A DNA stretch of 23,063 bases from Basidiobolus ranarum (Eukaryota > Basidiobolomycota > Basidiobolomycetes > Basidiobolales). The translations under genes and the position numbers were made by a program. The DNA lies in assembly GCA_040143965.1 (NCBI GenBank), contig JASJQH010007050.1, positions 1 to 23,063 of the forward strand, written 5' to 3'. The first letter of the stretch is position 1. Each line of letters begins with the position of its first letter. Under the pieces are notes generated by a model. That model was not told the DNA's origin and did no database searches. It saw only the letters and a program-made list of their open reading frames with translations. Below, in pieces: positions 10,683-19,913 of this stretch.

Positions 10683-11273
10683 ATGCCTAGCATCCCCAGT
10701 TCTTGCAACGCATTCCTAGTTAAGCAAGGGGTGTTTAAAGGATTTTATGAGCTTCGAAACTCAGCGACCGAGGAGCTTCTCTATACCAAGCAGCGGTACA
10801 TGGACAATTCTGGCAGAGATCTTCTTACTAAGGTTGAAGGTAAGGCTGTAGCCTGGCGAAGCATCAGTAGCTTGAACTGCACTAGATTAGAAGACCAACT
10901 TGGAAATCAGAGCCCAATCTCTATGCAGTGGGCTCCCAATAATGAGCGATGTGAGTTTTCAGTAGACAATAGAGATTACCATTGGACTTTGAATGGATCC
11001 ACCGCCCAATGCTATATTCAGGATGGCTCCTTGGTAGCTCAAATAAATACCGTGTTGTTTTATAGTCGGAAATCATTTACCATCGACCTCTACGAAGACA
11101 CACTTGATCGTGGACTACTTGCCATGATTGCGTTGAAGATACTTGATAGATTGCTTTACAAAACTATGCTAGACGACCCTGTAAATAGATCTGATAAAAA
11201 CTCGTCCACTTGCTCTCTTAGAACCACTTTTTCTGAGACCTCGGCCGGATCTACCACGGCCTTTATTAAGTAG
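10683..11273 (+). CDS. Tubby/LURP1-like fold protein of unknown function
   Basis: The 196-residue product looks like the tubby C-terminal/LURP1/scramblase-like superfamily that is common in fungi. Evidence is the pattern of short beta strands followed by one buried helix: a beta-rich body at about 10-138 with FYELRN, EFSVDNRDYHWTLN at 91-104 and SLVAQINTVLFYSRKSFTIDLYE at 116-138, then the hydrophobic helix LLAMIALKILDRLLY at 145-159. The variant of the ending 'D.....LLAMIALKILDR' is typical of that fold, in which the helix fills the barrel. The C-terminal 35 residues are Ser/Thr-rich and probably disordered. No signal peptide or true membrane segment is seen; the helix is short and lies inside the fold. 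Members often bind membranes or phospholipids, but no such role is shown here. The gene lies 477 bases upstream of the NMNAT gene on the same strand with its own poly(A) signal. The fold call is moderate; function is unknown. Confidence 0.7.
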   Translation: MPSIPSSCNAFLVKQGVFKGFYELRNSATEELLYTKQRYMDNSGRDLLTKVEGKAVAWRSISSLNCTRLEDQLGNQSPISMQWAPNNERCEFSVDNRDYHWTLNGSTAQCYIQDGSLVAQINTVLFYSRKSFTIDLYEDTLDRGLLAMIALKILDRLLYKTMLDDPVNRSDKNSSTCSLRTTFSETSAGSTTAFIK

Positions 11274-11464
11274 CTATGTTCTTACCTATCGACTCTTCTG
11301 GTGTCACTTCGGCACCCACTTCATTAATATACACTTATTATCAGCTCAACTCATACAAATAGACATAGAACAAATATACATAGAACCAGAAGAAGGCACT
11401 AGAGCTTTCCACTTGCTGTATGTTCAGGAATTTGAGTATTTTGCAGTATTGTCCCTAAATTGGA

Positions 11465-11470
11465 AATAAA
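11465..11470 (+). terminator. Poly(A) signal of the tubby-like gene
   Basis: AATAAA about 190 bases after the stop codon at 11273 and upstream of the NMNAT promoter region. It suggests that the two genes are transcribed separately. Confidence 0.35.
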
Positions 11471-11680
11471 AGTACATATCTCAGGAGCCTGGTCATTGTT
11501 TCACCCGAGATTCATTCCTATGTCTGTTATCTACTCATTAGTTCAAGACATTGGGCAATCACACCTCTATGAATCTTTAGAACATCATGACTATTGTAGA
11601 TCTAACACGTCACATTGGCCCTTGATTTGTTTGCTTGCTTGATCCTTGAAACAAATTGGCTAAATATCACACATGTGCAG

Positions 11681-11688
11681 TCACGTGA
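11681..11688 (+). promoter_or_regulatory. TCACGTGA E-box upstream of the NMNAT gene
   Basis: A palindromic TCACGTGA, the extended CACGTG site bound in fungi by bHLH factors of the Cbf1/USF type, lies 63 bases upstream of the NMNAT ATG. A second CACGTGAC box occurs at 22816-22823, in front of the putative gene at the right edge. Binding is inferred from the motif only. Confidence 0.5.
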
Positions 11689-11750
11689 CAAGAACTAATG
11701 TCAACAGTATTCATCATCATATGTCTACCACCACAGGTTACAGATAAACC

Positions 11751-12533
11751 ATGTCACTTACCACTAGCCGTAACCGGCTGACTGAGCTTTTAAAAAGTCT
11801 AGCAAAAGAAAGTTCATCCTGCCTCAAGTTAACTTACAAAACCAGCGAAAACTGGTTACCGGCAAGAAACGCCCGAATCGTTGTGCTTGATTCTTCTTTT
11901 AATCCACCCACCAGAGCTCATCTTCAACTTATTTATGAATCTTTAAAGCTAAAACCCAGTTTTGATGCTTGTTTACTTCTCATCGCCACCAATAACGCTG
12001 ATAAAACACTCAGCGGCGCCTCACTCGAGCAACGGTTAGAGATGATGCAGATTTTAGCAACCCATCTTCAAGAGCATAGCTCCAATCCCGGCGCAAGTAA
12101 CGTAGCTGTAGGTGTTGTTAATAAAGGTATCTTCTCTGAGAAAGTGGCTGCTTTGAAAGCCACCTTTGCTTCTAACGATAGTCGGTTCTATTTTGTTACT
12201 GGTTTCGATACAGTAATACGTATTTTCGATTCAAAATACTACAAAACCCCTGTAGTAGAGGCTCTCTCACCAATTTTTGACACTGGTGGAATCGTATGTG
12301 CCAACAGAACTGGTTTTGATCCAGAGCTTGTTAAAGAATTTTACGAATCAGAAGCAGTCAGGCATTTCAGTGAGCATACACATCAGATAGAGTTGAATGA
12401 AGAAATTGCGGGTTTGTCATCAACGAAAGCACGAAACGTGATAGAAACCAAAGCGTCTCGAACTGAGTTGGAGAAAATAGTCATACCCGAAATTGCTGAA
12501 TACTTGATTCAAGAGCAATTATACATCAAATAA
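11751..12533 (+). CDS. Nicotinamide mononucleotide adenylyltransferase, POF1-type
   Basis: Joins NMN and ATP to make NAD+ and pyrophosphate, the last shared step of NAD synthesis. The 260-residue protein is a nucleotidyltransferase Rossmann fold. The ATP-binding signature DSSFNPPTRAH is at 47-57, with Thr54 in place of the first histidine of the HxGH motif and His57 kept; this Thr form is a feature I recall for the fungal POF1 branch. GFDTVIRIFDSKYY at 151-164 is the NMN-side block, and SSTKAR at 223-228 is the second ATP motif. The length fits POF1-like enzymes. There is an N-terminal extension of about 40 residues and no signal peptide. The ATG at 11751 is the first in frame and lies 63 bases after an E-box. 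AATAAA follows the stop by 80 bases. The family is firm; POF1 itself has also been linked to protein quality control in yeast, so a second role is possible. Confidence 0.9.
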   Translation: MSLTTSRNRLTELLKSLAKESSSCLKLTYKTSENWLPARNARIVVLDSSFNPPTRAHLQLIYESLKLKPSFDACLLLIATNNADKTLSGASLEQRLEMMQILATHLQEHSSNPGASNVAVGVVNKGIFSEKVAALKATFASNDSRFYFVTGFDTVIRIFDSKYYKTPVVEALSPIFDTGGIVCANRTGFDPELVKEFYESEAVRHFSEHTHQIELNEEIAGLSSTKARNVIETKASRTELEKIVIPEIAEYLIQEQLYIK

Positions 12534-12612
12534 GTTTGTTTGGCACTGGGCAACCATTTGGACATGTCTAACGTGGCAGATGTAAAAATATTTGACTGCC
12601 AAGTAATGTCTA

Positions 12613-12618
12613 AATAAA
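12613..12618 (+). terminator. Poly(A) signal of the NMNAT gene
   Basis: AATAAA about 80 bases after the stop. A small hairpin-capable pair, GGCAG/CTGCC, brackets the 3'UTR segment just before it. Confidence 0.45.
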
Positions 12619-12639
12619 AAAGCCAATGACAAGAACGAT

Positions 12640-14260
12640 TTTTCCTGATTATATTAAATTTAATCAAGAAGCGTGGATTGTGTGAGTCCGCGTAAGCGTC
12701 CGGGATTAGATATGATTCTTAAGGGAGTATTGTATTGAGGTAGGGGTTACTGTATCTCCTTGAATCATTGCAAGTTGCCTCCCTCCGTTACGGTAGACCT
12801 GGGGCAACTAAGCTAACCAGTACTGGACTGATAAAATATCCCCAATTTTATTCGTCAACCACTACTATCAAAGCTGAATTGTTGTGCAACTTGGATAGAT
12901 CAATGATGTTGTCTAACTTCAAAGCATAGCTCAAACGTGAAAATAACTGATTTCTGAAGTGAAATATATAGAATCCCAGTATCCGGCCAGCAGATATTCG
13001 AATTTATCTCCATGATCAATCAATTTATTGCCAATTATGACTTATGTGACCTAGCCTTATATCCTATTTTCTCAGATGGAAGGTCTTAAGGTGCACCACA
13101 GCTTTACATCCATGAATGAACTCACGGTTACCTTATGGAAGCCTCCAACATTCTAAAGTTGACTCAATCTGACATCCTGAGTCCAAACCGGTAGCTATTT
13201 CTAAGAACCTACGCATGCATGGGTTCTGAATTTCCCCACCACCGTCTCTAGCCAATATTGAAAGACTATTGGAGCGTGTAACAATGCTTCAGTTTTCGTC
13301 GAGCCCTTACTACTAGAACGGAACCCCATCGCCATCTAGATTTTACCAAGAGTTACATCACAAGATCGCATTGACAGGATTCTAAAACCTTGCATTATCT
13401 AGACATCCCTTCGTCAGGATGATTCTTTTGCATGCTATAGCGATTCATGATAATACATACTTTCATGTAATCTACCAATTTGGTAATTCAATGCTGCTTT
13501 GTTTATCTTTAACTGGTCTATCTCAACACGAAGGTCTGGTTTGGTTGTGTTTTTTTGGTTCTGGTTGAAATATATCCTGATATCTAGCCTATTACTTGTG
13601 TAATTAGATTGATGAGTTGGTTTGAAAAATCCTTGATTGTGAAGCAGGGTCCTAGGGATTGTTATGGGGCCTGGGGTTCGCCACTTGAATTAGCAATCAG
13701 TGTTCAAAGCAAAAAAGGAATGTAAAATAACATTGGATGACGGAGCTATCTTCCAAGGCGAGAAAGCACAAAGGAAAGAGTTTATAGGAGAAAATGCTTA
13801 CATTGCGAGGTTTAATCATTCCTGACAACATTTGGATGATGTTGATAGACTTGTGTGTAATCTCACTGATAAATGGAATTGTTTTTCACATCGAGATATA
13901 TAGTGAAATAGTTAGCAATACTGAGATGCAACAGTAATGATATTCTTTCATTGTCCTTACAACTTTAGATATCTGCCTGCTTGCTCATGTTCTGTATGGC
14001 TTGTCTTTAACAGAAATAACACTGCTCATTTGCAGTATATATAATACCAGTTTCAAAATCATAGTGGTTTGCTGGGCAACTAACTATGATGTCTTTGAAT
14101 GTCAAGATCATTCATCCATATAAACTGTAATCCCTATCATTGTTTTAAAAGTTTGAGCAGTGAAGCAGCCCATCTTGGGATGATGGCATCATTTGTAGTA
14201 GTGTTCAATTAGCTACAAAACATACTCATTTTCAGACTTCAAAAGTAGCCTAAACATTAT
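12640..14260. other. Gene-free stretch between NMNAT and the 7TM-RGS gene
   Basis: About 1.6 kb without a usable frame; the genes on either side converge. A short inverted repeat (AGTTGCC at 12773-12779, GGCAACT at 12803-12809) could form a stem of about nine pairs around a 23-base loop. An imperfect AT palindrome (TGATTA/TAATCA) lies near 12646-12666. Nothing else was recognised. Confidence 0.5.
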
Positions 14261-14496
14261 GCCTTTAATCAGTTCCAAAATTAACAAGTTAAACTTCATA
14301 CTCAATACTTGTTAAAGAAGGCGGGTAAGAAACATAGATAAAATCACTAAACTGTGTGCTTATCAATGTAATGCGTGAATCAAGTATTCCATATGTATAA
14401 AGAAGGTGTGATAACAGATGTTGTTTAGAAATAAGGTACAATTAGGGAAAGATTCTCAAAAGAATTCTTCAAATGCAAATTTACCGGCATATCAAG

Positions 14497-14557
14497 CTGA
14501 AAAGTAAATTTAGTTAGACTGTATTGGGACTACGTTACTGCGAAATTCAATGCTTAC
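14497..14557 (-). other. Predicted 3'UTR intron of the 7TM-RGS gene
   Basis: On the minus strand, AAG/GTAAGC starts three bases after the TGA stop. A CTAAC branch site lies at 14513-14517 and the acceptor TTTTCAG ends at 14497, giving a 61-base intron with the branch A 17 bases from the AG. All three signals match the fungal consensus. Because the junction lies within a few bases of the stop, it should not trigger nonsense-mediated decay. No expression evidence is available. Confidence 0.6.
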
Positions 14558-14560
14558 CTT

Positions 14561-16027
14561 TCAAGAGATTATATCATGTAGAGTATAATCAGTGTTACTC
14601 TGGTAGCCGCCAATGGGTTGAAATTCTTGCTGTAGGTAACGCTTGAAGGTATGCTGGTACATCAACAGTTTCACTTCGGTTAGAGCCATGTCGAACATAT
14701 CTATAGAGTAATCTCTATCCCGAATTCGAATCTCGATTTCACGTAGTGTTTCTCCTCTGAGATTCACTTGATATTCCGAATCGATAAGAATAAAGGTGTT
14801 GTAAATGGTTGATAATTCGTTTTGAATCTCATTTGGCAATCCTTTCGTGAGGAAGTTCTTGACCAGTATAGAAGGAGTAGTCTTTAGTTGCATGTAGCGC
14901 TCGTAAAACAGTGTATTCTCCACACTGAAATCTTTGACCGAAAAAGCTTTAAATTTCTCGAACAACACGGGATGATCGAGAACTTCTTCGAAAGATGGAT
15001 GTTTACGATCCCGGGGTAAATTCTTGGAGCGCTGATTGGTGACATAGATTTCAACGAGTGGTAGTCCACAATTTAACATATGAATATTCCACAGAGTAAT
15101 GAAGCCCCATACTCCTACTGGTACAGTAAATCGAACATCATAAACAGGAGGAATATATGCAAAAACGAGATAAATACACATCCCAACTCCTGTCGTTAAT
15201 ACAACGGCGACTAATTCCTTAACAATATTGTAAGCATCAGTTACACCACGAATGTACTGAATTACAATAGGACCCAGGATGAAAATCTCGCAAGAACCAA
15301 CCACATAGACAGGGATATATTCCCAACCAGAGAGACAATCGTCTCTCAGCGAAGCCGAGAAACTATAATCCTGTGTCAGACATTGGATTACAATCGTCAT
15401 AATAACGTGAAAGAACGTTAAGCCACCAAGAATTCGGATCAAAAATCGATCTTCAAATATGTACGAATGTTGATTTAACCAAGATTTGCTTGCTTCAATA
15501 TTGGAGTTTTGTCTTGTACTCGTCAAAGGATCGATGGTTAATAACACGTCAGAGGGTTCGAAAACATCCTCCTTTTGAGAAGAGATGGAGGATACTTTAA
15601 ACTTTTCCTTTTGTTCTTCGAGACGTTGACGCTCTGCCTTCAATTTACTCAAGGAAGTTCGATACAAGAAAGAAACTCTTAGAAATTTTCCAACGGTTGC
15701 GAGCAATATTATAGGAGTTAAGATGGATCCACACCACAAAGTTACAAAGCATGGTAGAAACTGGGTCAGCGGGCCAAGAAGGTAGACAGTGGAGAGAAAA
15801 AAGCCGGCCACTACTCCAATAAATGTTATGTGGATACTTCTGGACTTAATACCCGGATGATTTCGATATTTCCAAAAATAGAAAGTGGTACTCAGCACAG
15901 ATAGTAGGTAAATCGCATAAGTAGTATACACAACTGAGGGAATCCCAGCTGCTGATCGCGTCGGCATGGCAAAAATTCGAAGAGAACCATGAAAGATGCG
16001 AGAGTTATATACTTCCCTTCGCAGCAT
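14561..16027 (-). CDS. Seven-transmembrane receptor-like protein with C-terminal RGS domain
   Basis: A 488-residue membrane protein joining seven helices to an RGS domain, the layout of Arabidopsis RGS1 and of fungal GprK-class receptors. RGS domains speed GTP hydrolysis on G-alpha subunits. Predicted helices lie near 32-52, 65-87, 93-118, 195-217, 236-259, 271-293 and 300-325. The loop after helix 3 is long and charged (SKLKAERQRLEEQKEKFK at 127-144), followed by a Ser/Thr-rich stretch, and would be cytosolic. Cys93 at the top of helix 3 and Cys231 in the next outer loop are placed like the classic GPCR disulfide. The RGS domain at about 345-468 shows FSVENTLFYE at 367-376, IYNTFILIDSEYQVNL at 408-423 and MFDMALTEVKLLMYQHTFKRYL at 444-465. 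The ATG at 16027 is taken; Met21 (15967) is an alternative and helix 1 is unaffected. No ligand can be inferred. Confidence 0.88.
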   Translation of the reverse strand: MLRREVYNSRIFHGSLRIFAMPTRSAAGIPSVVYTTYAIYLLSVLSTTFYFWKYRNHPGIKSRSIHITFIGVVAGFFLSTVYLLGPLTQFLPCFVTLWCGSILTPIILLATVGKFLRVSFLYRTSLSKLKAERQRLEEQKEKFKVSSISSQKEDVFEPSDVLLTIDPLTSTRQNSNIEASKSWLNQHSYIFEDRFLIRILGGLTFFHVIMTIVIQCLTQDYSFSASLRDDCLSGWEYIPVYVVGSCEIFILGPIVIQYIRGVTDAYNIVKELVAVVLTTGVGMCIYLVFAYIPPVYDVRFTVPVGVWGFITLWNIHMLNCGLPLVEIYVTNQRSKNLPRDRKHPSFEEVLDHPVLFEKFKAFSVKDFSVENTLFYERYMQLKTTPSILVKNFLTKGLPNEIQNELSTIYNTFILIDSEYQVNLRGETLREIEIRIRDRDYSIDMFDMALTEVKLLMYQHTFKRYLQQEFQPIGGYQSNTDYTLHDIIS

Positions 16028-16059
16028 CTCCAGAGTCGATTATGAATGGAGCAACAATA

Positions 16060-16890
16060 ATGAGGCAACATCTCTCCTATAGCGGATTTCTTAAAGTGTC
16101 TAAAGTTTGAGGGCGAGTTTACAATTTGCATTTAATCGAACGAGAATTAAAACCTCAGCAGTAAATGTTACTAAACAGAGTAATGCTCAACTCGGATTGA
16201 TATTGTATGGGAACTGGTATTTAGTGCAACATCTTCTACCAAATACCTTAGCTCTATGCTCCTACACAACACAATCCAACTTTCACTTTTGATTTGTTCA
16301 CTTCAGACATTCTTTCCTCATAGCTCGGGTAAGTGTTCATTTTAGCTTCAAAAAGGAAATGATTCAGGAGCTGGATTGGTGATTAATGCTTGAATTCACA
16401 TACATGTTGCAGCGAATTTATTCGTATATGGGTGGGCAGGCTGAGACACAGCTAATACAACTAGCCTCCATAGACTATTGTCCCGTATTGTGACCACCAT
16501 GAAATGAATTCTTACCAACGCCATAGAGGCCTGTCCACTATGGTATCTCAGATGGGATACATTATATTCGCTCTGAACTTCAATTATCAAGCTTGCATTA
16601 GTTAGTGGGGTATTTACATAGTTGCAATTGTAGAGGTATGGCCGTTGTCTGTTCACCAACACACTAGCGTAGCCTATACGAAGTTCAAGTAATACGTGTA
16701 TTTACTGCATCACTTTGCAATGACTTCGGTTACCGCCTTAGTGTGTTTTCTGGTGAAAACTTGGTTATTTTAAAATTAATTGAACGTGAGGTTTCAGCCC
16801 GTTATAGCTTATATGAAGAACTCCATGAAACTGCCCCTTGTCAGACACTCTAGTAAAAACAATAGAATTTTCAGAAAAAAGTTACTTAAG
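16060..16890. other. Spacer between the 7TM-RGS and secreted-protein genes
   Basis: About 0.8 kb containing the promoter region of the 7TM-RGS gene and the 3' flank of the secreted-protein gene. The open frames at 16107-16292 and 16396-16662 show no motif. No clear TATA box was identified. Confidence 0.5.
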
Positions 16891-16904
16891 TTTCATGCTA
16901 AATG

Positions 16905-16910
16905 TTTATT
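16905..16910 (-). terminator. Poly(A) signal of the secreted repeat protein gene
   Basis: AATAAA on the minus strand about 103 bases past the stop at 17013. Confidence 0.4.
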
Positions 16911-17012
16911 ATAATGGGTTAAATACTGATTCCTCGCAACGTCTATTTCAAACGAAAAAATGCTTCGCTTTCATGCGTTATCATAGACAATCAATTTCAG
17001 CCATTATATGTA

Positions 17013-17750
17013 TCAAGAAAAGTAGGACTCAACAGAATCGAGAGCAGCATCAAGGAAGTCGTCTTGTTTCTCAGGCTTCTTGTCGTCCGACTGGCTCTTA
17101 TTCTCTTTCTTGTTCGCATTCTTATCGCTGTACGTATCCTTATTCTTGTCCTTACCCTTAGGCTTGTCCATACTCTTATAATTGTCTTTACCCTTAGACT
17201 TGTCCTTACTCTTATAATTGTCCTTACCCTTAGACTTGTCTTTACTCTTAGACTTATCGTTACTCTTAGACTTATCCTTACTCTTAGACTTGTCGTTATC
17301 TTTATATCTGTCGCTACCCTTTTCACTCCTGTATTTTCTTTCCTCTCTTCTTGGCTCACTAATTTTCAGGAGAAGATTTTTGAGATATTTGACGTGTTTT
17401 TTTCTAGCCTGAGTCTTGCTTTCGTGTACAGATTTTTCGAGCTGAAGTAATATTAATTTTGACAGAGTCTCCGCCTTCAAGTCAGCTATTCTATCAGATA
17501 ACGTATTTTCATAATCTCGGGAACCCAAAAGCGTAGTTGAAAATGGGTCAAAGGGTAAAGGACGGTCATAATCTCGCCAGTCGAAGTTTCTACTCAAACG
17601 GTTGAAGTAAGAACGATCCGCGTTTCCACTACGATAACGGGTGAGTAATTGAATGATCGCATCAGACCTTGAATTCAAAGAAGGTATGGCGGAAGCTCCA
17701 CCATATAATCCCAGCGCCAGACCCGAAGTCAATACAATTGATAACCTCAT
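17013..17750 (-). CDS. Secreted lysine-rich repeat protein, no known family
   Basis: The product is 245 residues from the ATG at 17750. That start gives a clean signal peptide (MRLSIVLTSGLALGLYGG..., likely cut after ASA at 19-21). An upstream in-frame ATG at 17807 would bury the signal behind 19 extra residues and is less likely. The mature part has three zones. Residues 22-80 are Arg/Asp/aromatic-rich. Residues 83-132 form a probable helix or coiled coil (SDRIADLKAETLSKLILLQLEKS and onward). Residues 149-230 are a Lys/Ser/Asp tract built on hexads such as KSKDKS and KSNDKS at 156-167, and three 12-residue units KSKDKSKGKDNY or close variants at 168-203. The tail is acidic and amphipathic (DDFLDAALDSVESYFS). 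There are no cysteines, so it is unlike cysteine-rich effectors. Cell-wall binding, cation binding or an effector role are all conceivable; I recognise no family. Confidence 0.75.
   Translation of the reverse strand: MRLSIVLTSGLALGLYGGASAIPSLNSRSDAIIQLLTRYRSGNADRSYFNRLSRNFDWRDYDRPLPFDPFSTTLLGSRDYENTLSDRIADLKAETLSKLILLQLEKSVHESKTQARKKHVKYLKNLLLKISEPRREERKYRSEKGSDRYKDNDKSKSKDKSKSNDKSKSKDKSKGKDNYKSKDKSKGKDNYKSMDKPKGKDKNKDTYSDKNANKKENKSQSDDKKPEKQDDFLDAALDSVESYFS
17151..17294 (-). repeat. In-frame coding minisatellite (18/36-base period)
   Basis: The DNA encoding residues 153-200 of the secreted protein is a tandem repeat of 18 bases, partly amplified as 36-base units. On the plus strand it reads as recurring CTTAGACTTGTC and CTCTTATAATTGTC blocks. 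The period is a multiple of three, so changes in copy number would keep the frame, and neighbouring frames and the opposite strand stay open as a by-product. Confidence 0.85.
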
Positions 17751-17829
17751 TGCTTCGCTGTAGTAAAAGGAATGAATTGATCCAGACAAATCCACACTCG
17801 TTAACAAGTCCAGATTGATCTATTTAATA

Positions 17830-19900
17830 CAATCGAGAAACGTGCAGTCGAAACGAGTGTTCGATCTCCTTTACTTCACATAACCATGGAATTGAAAACA
17901 AATAACGTACTTTGATGTGAGCAAGGGAGCCATGCATAGTTGTTAGAGAAGTATTTGACTCTAGTTTCACCAGTAAAATCTGGCAAGTTGCATGGTGACT
18001 CCAAACAATACTAATATACCAATCGGCGTAATTTGAGCCACTCTATTTTAGATATATATCCAGTGATGGTACCGGCAGCAGCTTACATAAACTTGAGTTA
18101 GGTTGTAGGTAGTTGTTACAGAGGATGGAATGATGAAAAGCGTAATTCTGTTATACATATGGACTGGATAAGCAGCGTTATAACAAAGTTTCCAACTGGC
18201 TCAAACACTGTGTATGATCTAGAAAGAGATCATTCGATTCGACTTGCTCTATAATCGGAGTTCACAGTTAATGCCGAAGAATTGTGATTTTTTGATCATC
18301 GAACACATCTGCGGCAAAGGTACACTGATATTTCATGATAGTTACTTCAATCTTGTAAGCCTAGATTAGACTGCACTATGATGAGAAGCATCACAACATT
18401 CAAATAATCATGATCACACTGAGTCATCCAACAGAACGCTTTGGTTAATCCTGACTAACCCACCTAGTCCTCAATTGACTCCTCTCATGTATCCAACTCT
18501 ATCGGTTCAGTATCGGGCATCTGACTGATATACGCCGTTTGCTATTCTAAGGTAAATCAAATTCAATAGTATCTCAGCAATACCGCCCTAGAAGAACAAG
18601 ATTGTTGTTACTCAAAGCAGTGAGACTGCTATTCCCGTTGAGAATTCTATAAGCTTTACTAGATAGAGCCATTGTTGTACGTTTATCACTGATGGAAATT
18701 TCCCAAGTCTCACTTTGGAAATTGATATGCCTGTTGAGCTGCCTATTGGTGGCAAATATAAAGTTGAACGAGTATGCTTGGCAAACATAAATATCTATCT
18801 AATCACATATCTCATTAGTCAATCTGGTATAGAGGTACAATGATTCATTTGAAACTCCGACTTTTACAAAAAATATGGGTTAGAAATCCAAGACATGCTC
18901 ATACAAACGCATATCTATTGTGGGTATTCAGTACATGCTGTAAATGTACTACACTTGTGTGTTGTTTAGCAGAGCTCCTTAATGCGTAAGGAATCTTATA
19001 AATCCCCAGGATTCATTTATATGCAATTTCGATATCACTAGTCAACAGTTTGTAGTAATTCGAAGGGACTTCTAATATCACCTGAACCATTTCGAGTTAA
19101 AATAGAACCCCAAGAATTCATCACGCAAATATGTATCGTTGAAACTTGACTCTCAATTTCGAACAAAACGTATGAGTTGCATGAAACACCTCTTGTCCCA
19201 GAAGGTGGGTGGATTCCTCAGAACGCATAGTAAGTGAGAAATGTAATCTACGCTGACTTTAAAGAAGGATTTACTAGTTTCTCTGCGAATCTCGTTTTGA
19301 TCCAAGCCGTATAATATGAAATACCTTGGATCAGTATAAATATATAACCCACCTGACAAGATTTCAGGAATATGGTCCATTTAAAGCAAGTGCATGATTG
19401 ATTGCATTGATTCAGTTCGAATCCTCTCACACCTCCTCAGGTGATGATAAATCTCATAACTAATTTGACGTAGGGGCAGTTGATGCTTCCAATCAAAGCC
19501 AAATCGAAACTAGTCCCCATATCCACCTACCCCTAACACTTGGGCTAGTTGACTGCCTATATTAATATAAAACCATTGCTTCACAATACTCCATGCTTCT
19601 TGTAGGCTTGATGTACAAGTGGAACAAGCATTGTGTTCACTCTGCAGTGGAAATCCCAGAATATTGTCTAATCAATCGTATATCATCAAGACCACGCTTC
19701 TGTGCAGTAAAGGATAAGTGATGTGTGGTTTCGGTAGCTCATCTATGTCAAATTAAGGATCAAACTAATCCCACTTTATAGTCCCCCATGGCCACCAACT
19801 GATTGCATGATAATCTAAGCATGATACTCAAATATGCAGACTGAAATTGGGAAGTATCCGTTTAAATCCGTAGTTAGCCTTATTTTAGATTAAAACACTG
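17830..19900. other. Gene-free AT-rich stretch
   Basis: About 2 kb lacking a supportable gene on either strand. A TATA-like word on the minus strand (ATTAAATA, near 17820-17828) lies about 70 bases upstream of the secreted-protein start and favours the shorter start. Minus-strand frames at 19153-19430 show no convincing motif. Two short direct repeats of GTAGTTAGCCT lie near 19870-19910. Confidence 0.5.
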
Positions 19901-19913
19901 TAGTTAGCCTCTT

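Noticed and set aside
12773-12809. A nine-pair stem that could belong to a small RNA or terminator
   Set aside because: Single short stem with no box C/D, H/ACA or other RNA-family signature around it.
17064-17450. A 128-codon plus-strand frame rich in Leu, Val and Ile that looks like a membrane protein
   Set aside because: It lies antisense to the lysine-rich repeats of the secreted protein. Complementing Lys/Asp/Ser codons gives Leu/Val-type codons, so it is a by-product of the repeat period.
17751-17807. A longer N-terminus for the secreted protein from the ATG at 17807
   Set aside because: It would place 19 residues before a well-formed signal peptide; a TATA-like word near 17820 also leaves little room for a leader before it.
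19410-19435. GTTCGAATC, like a tRNA T-loop
   Set aside because: The flanking bases do not form a T stem, and no anticodon or acceptor stem could be drawn.
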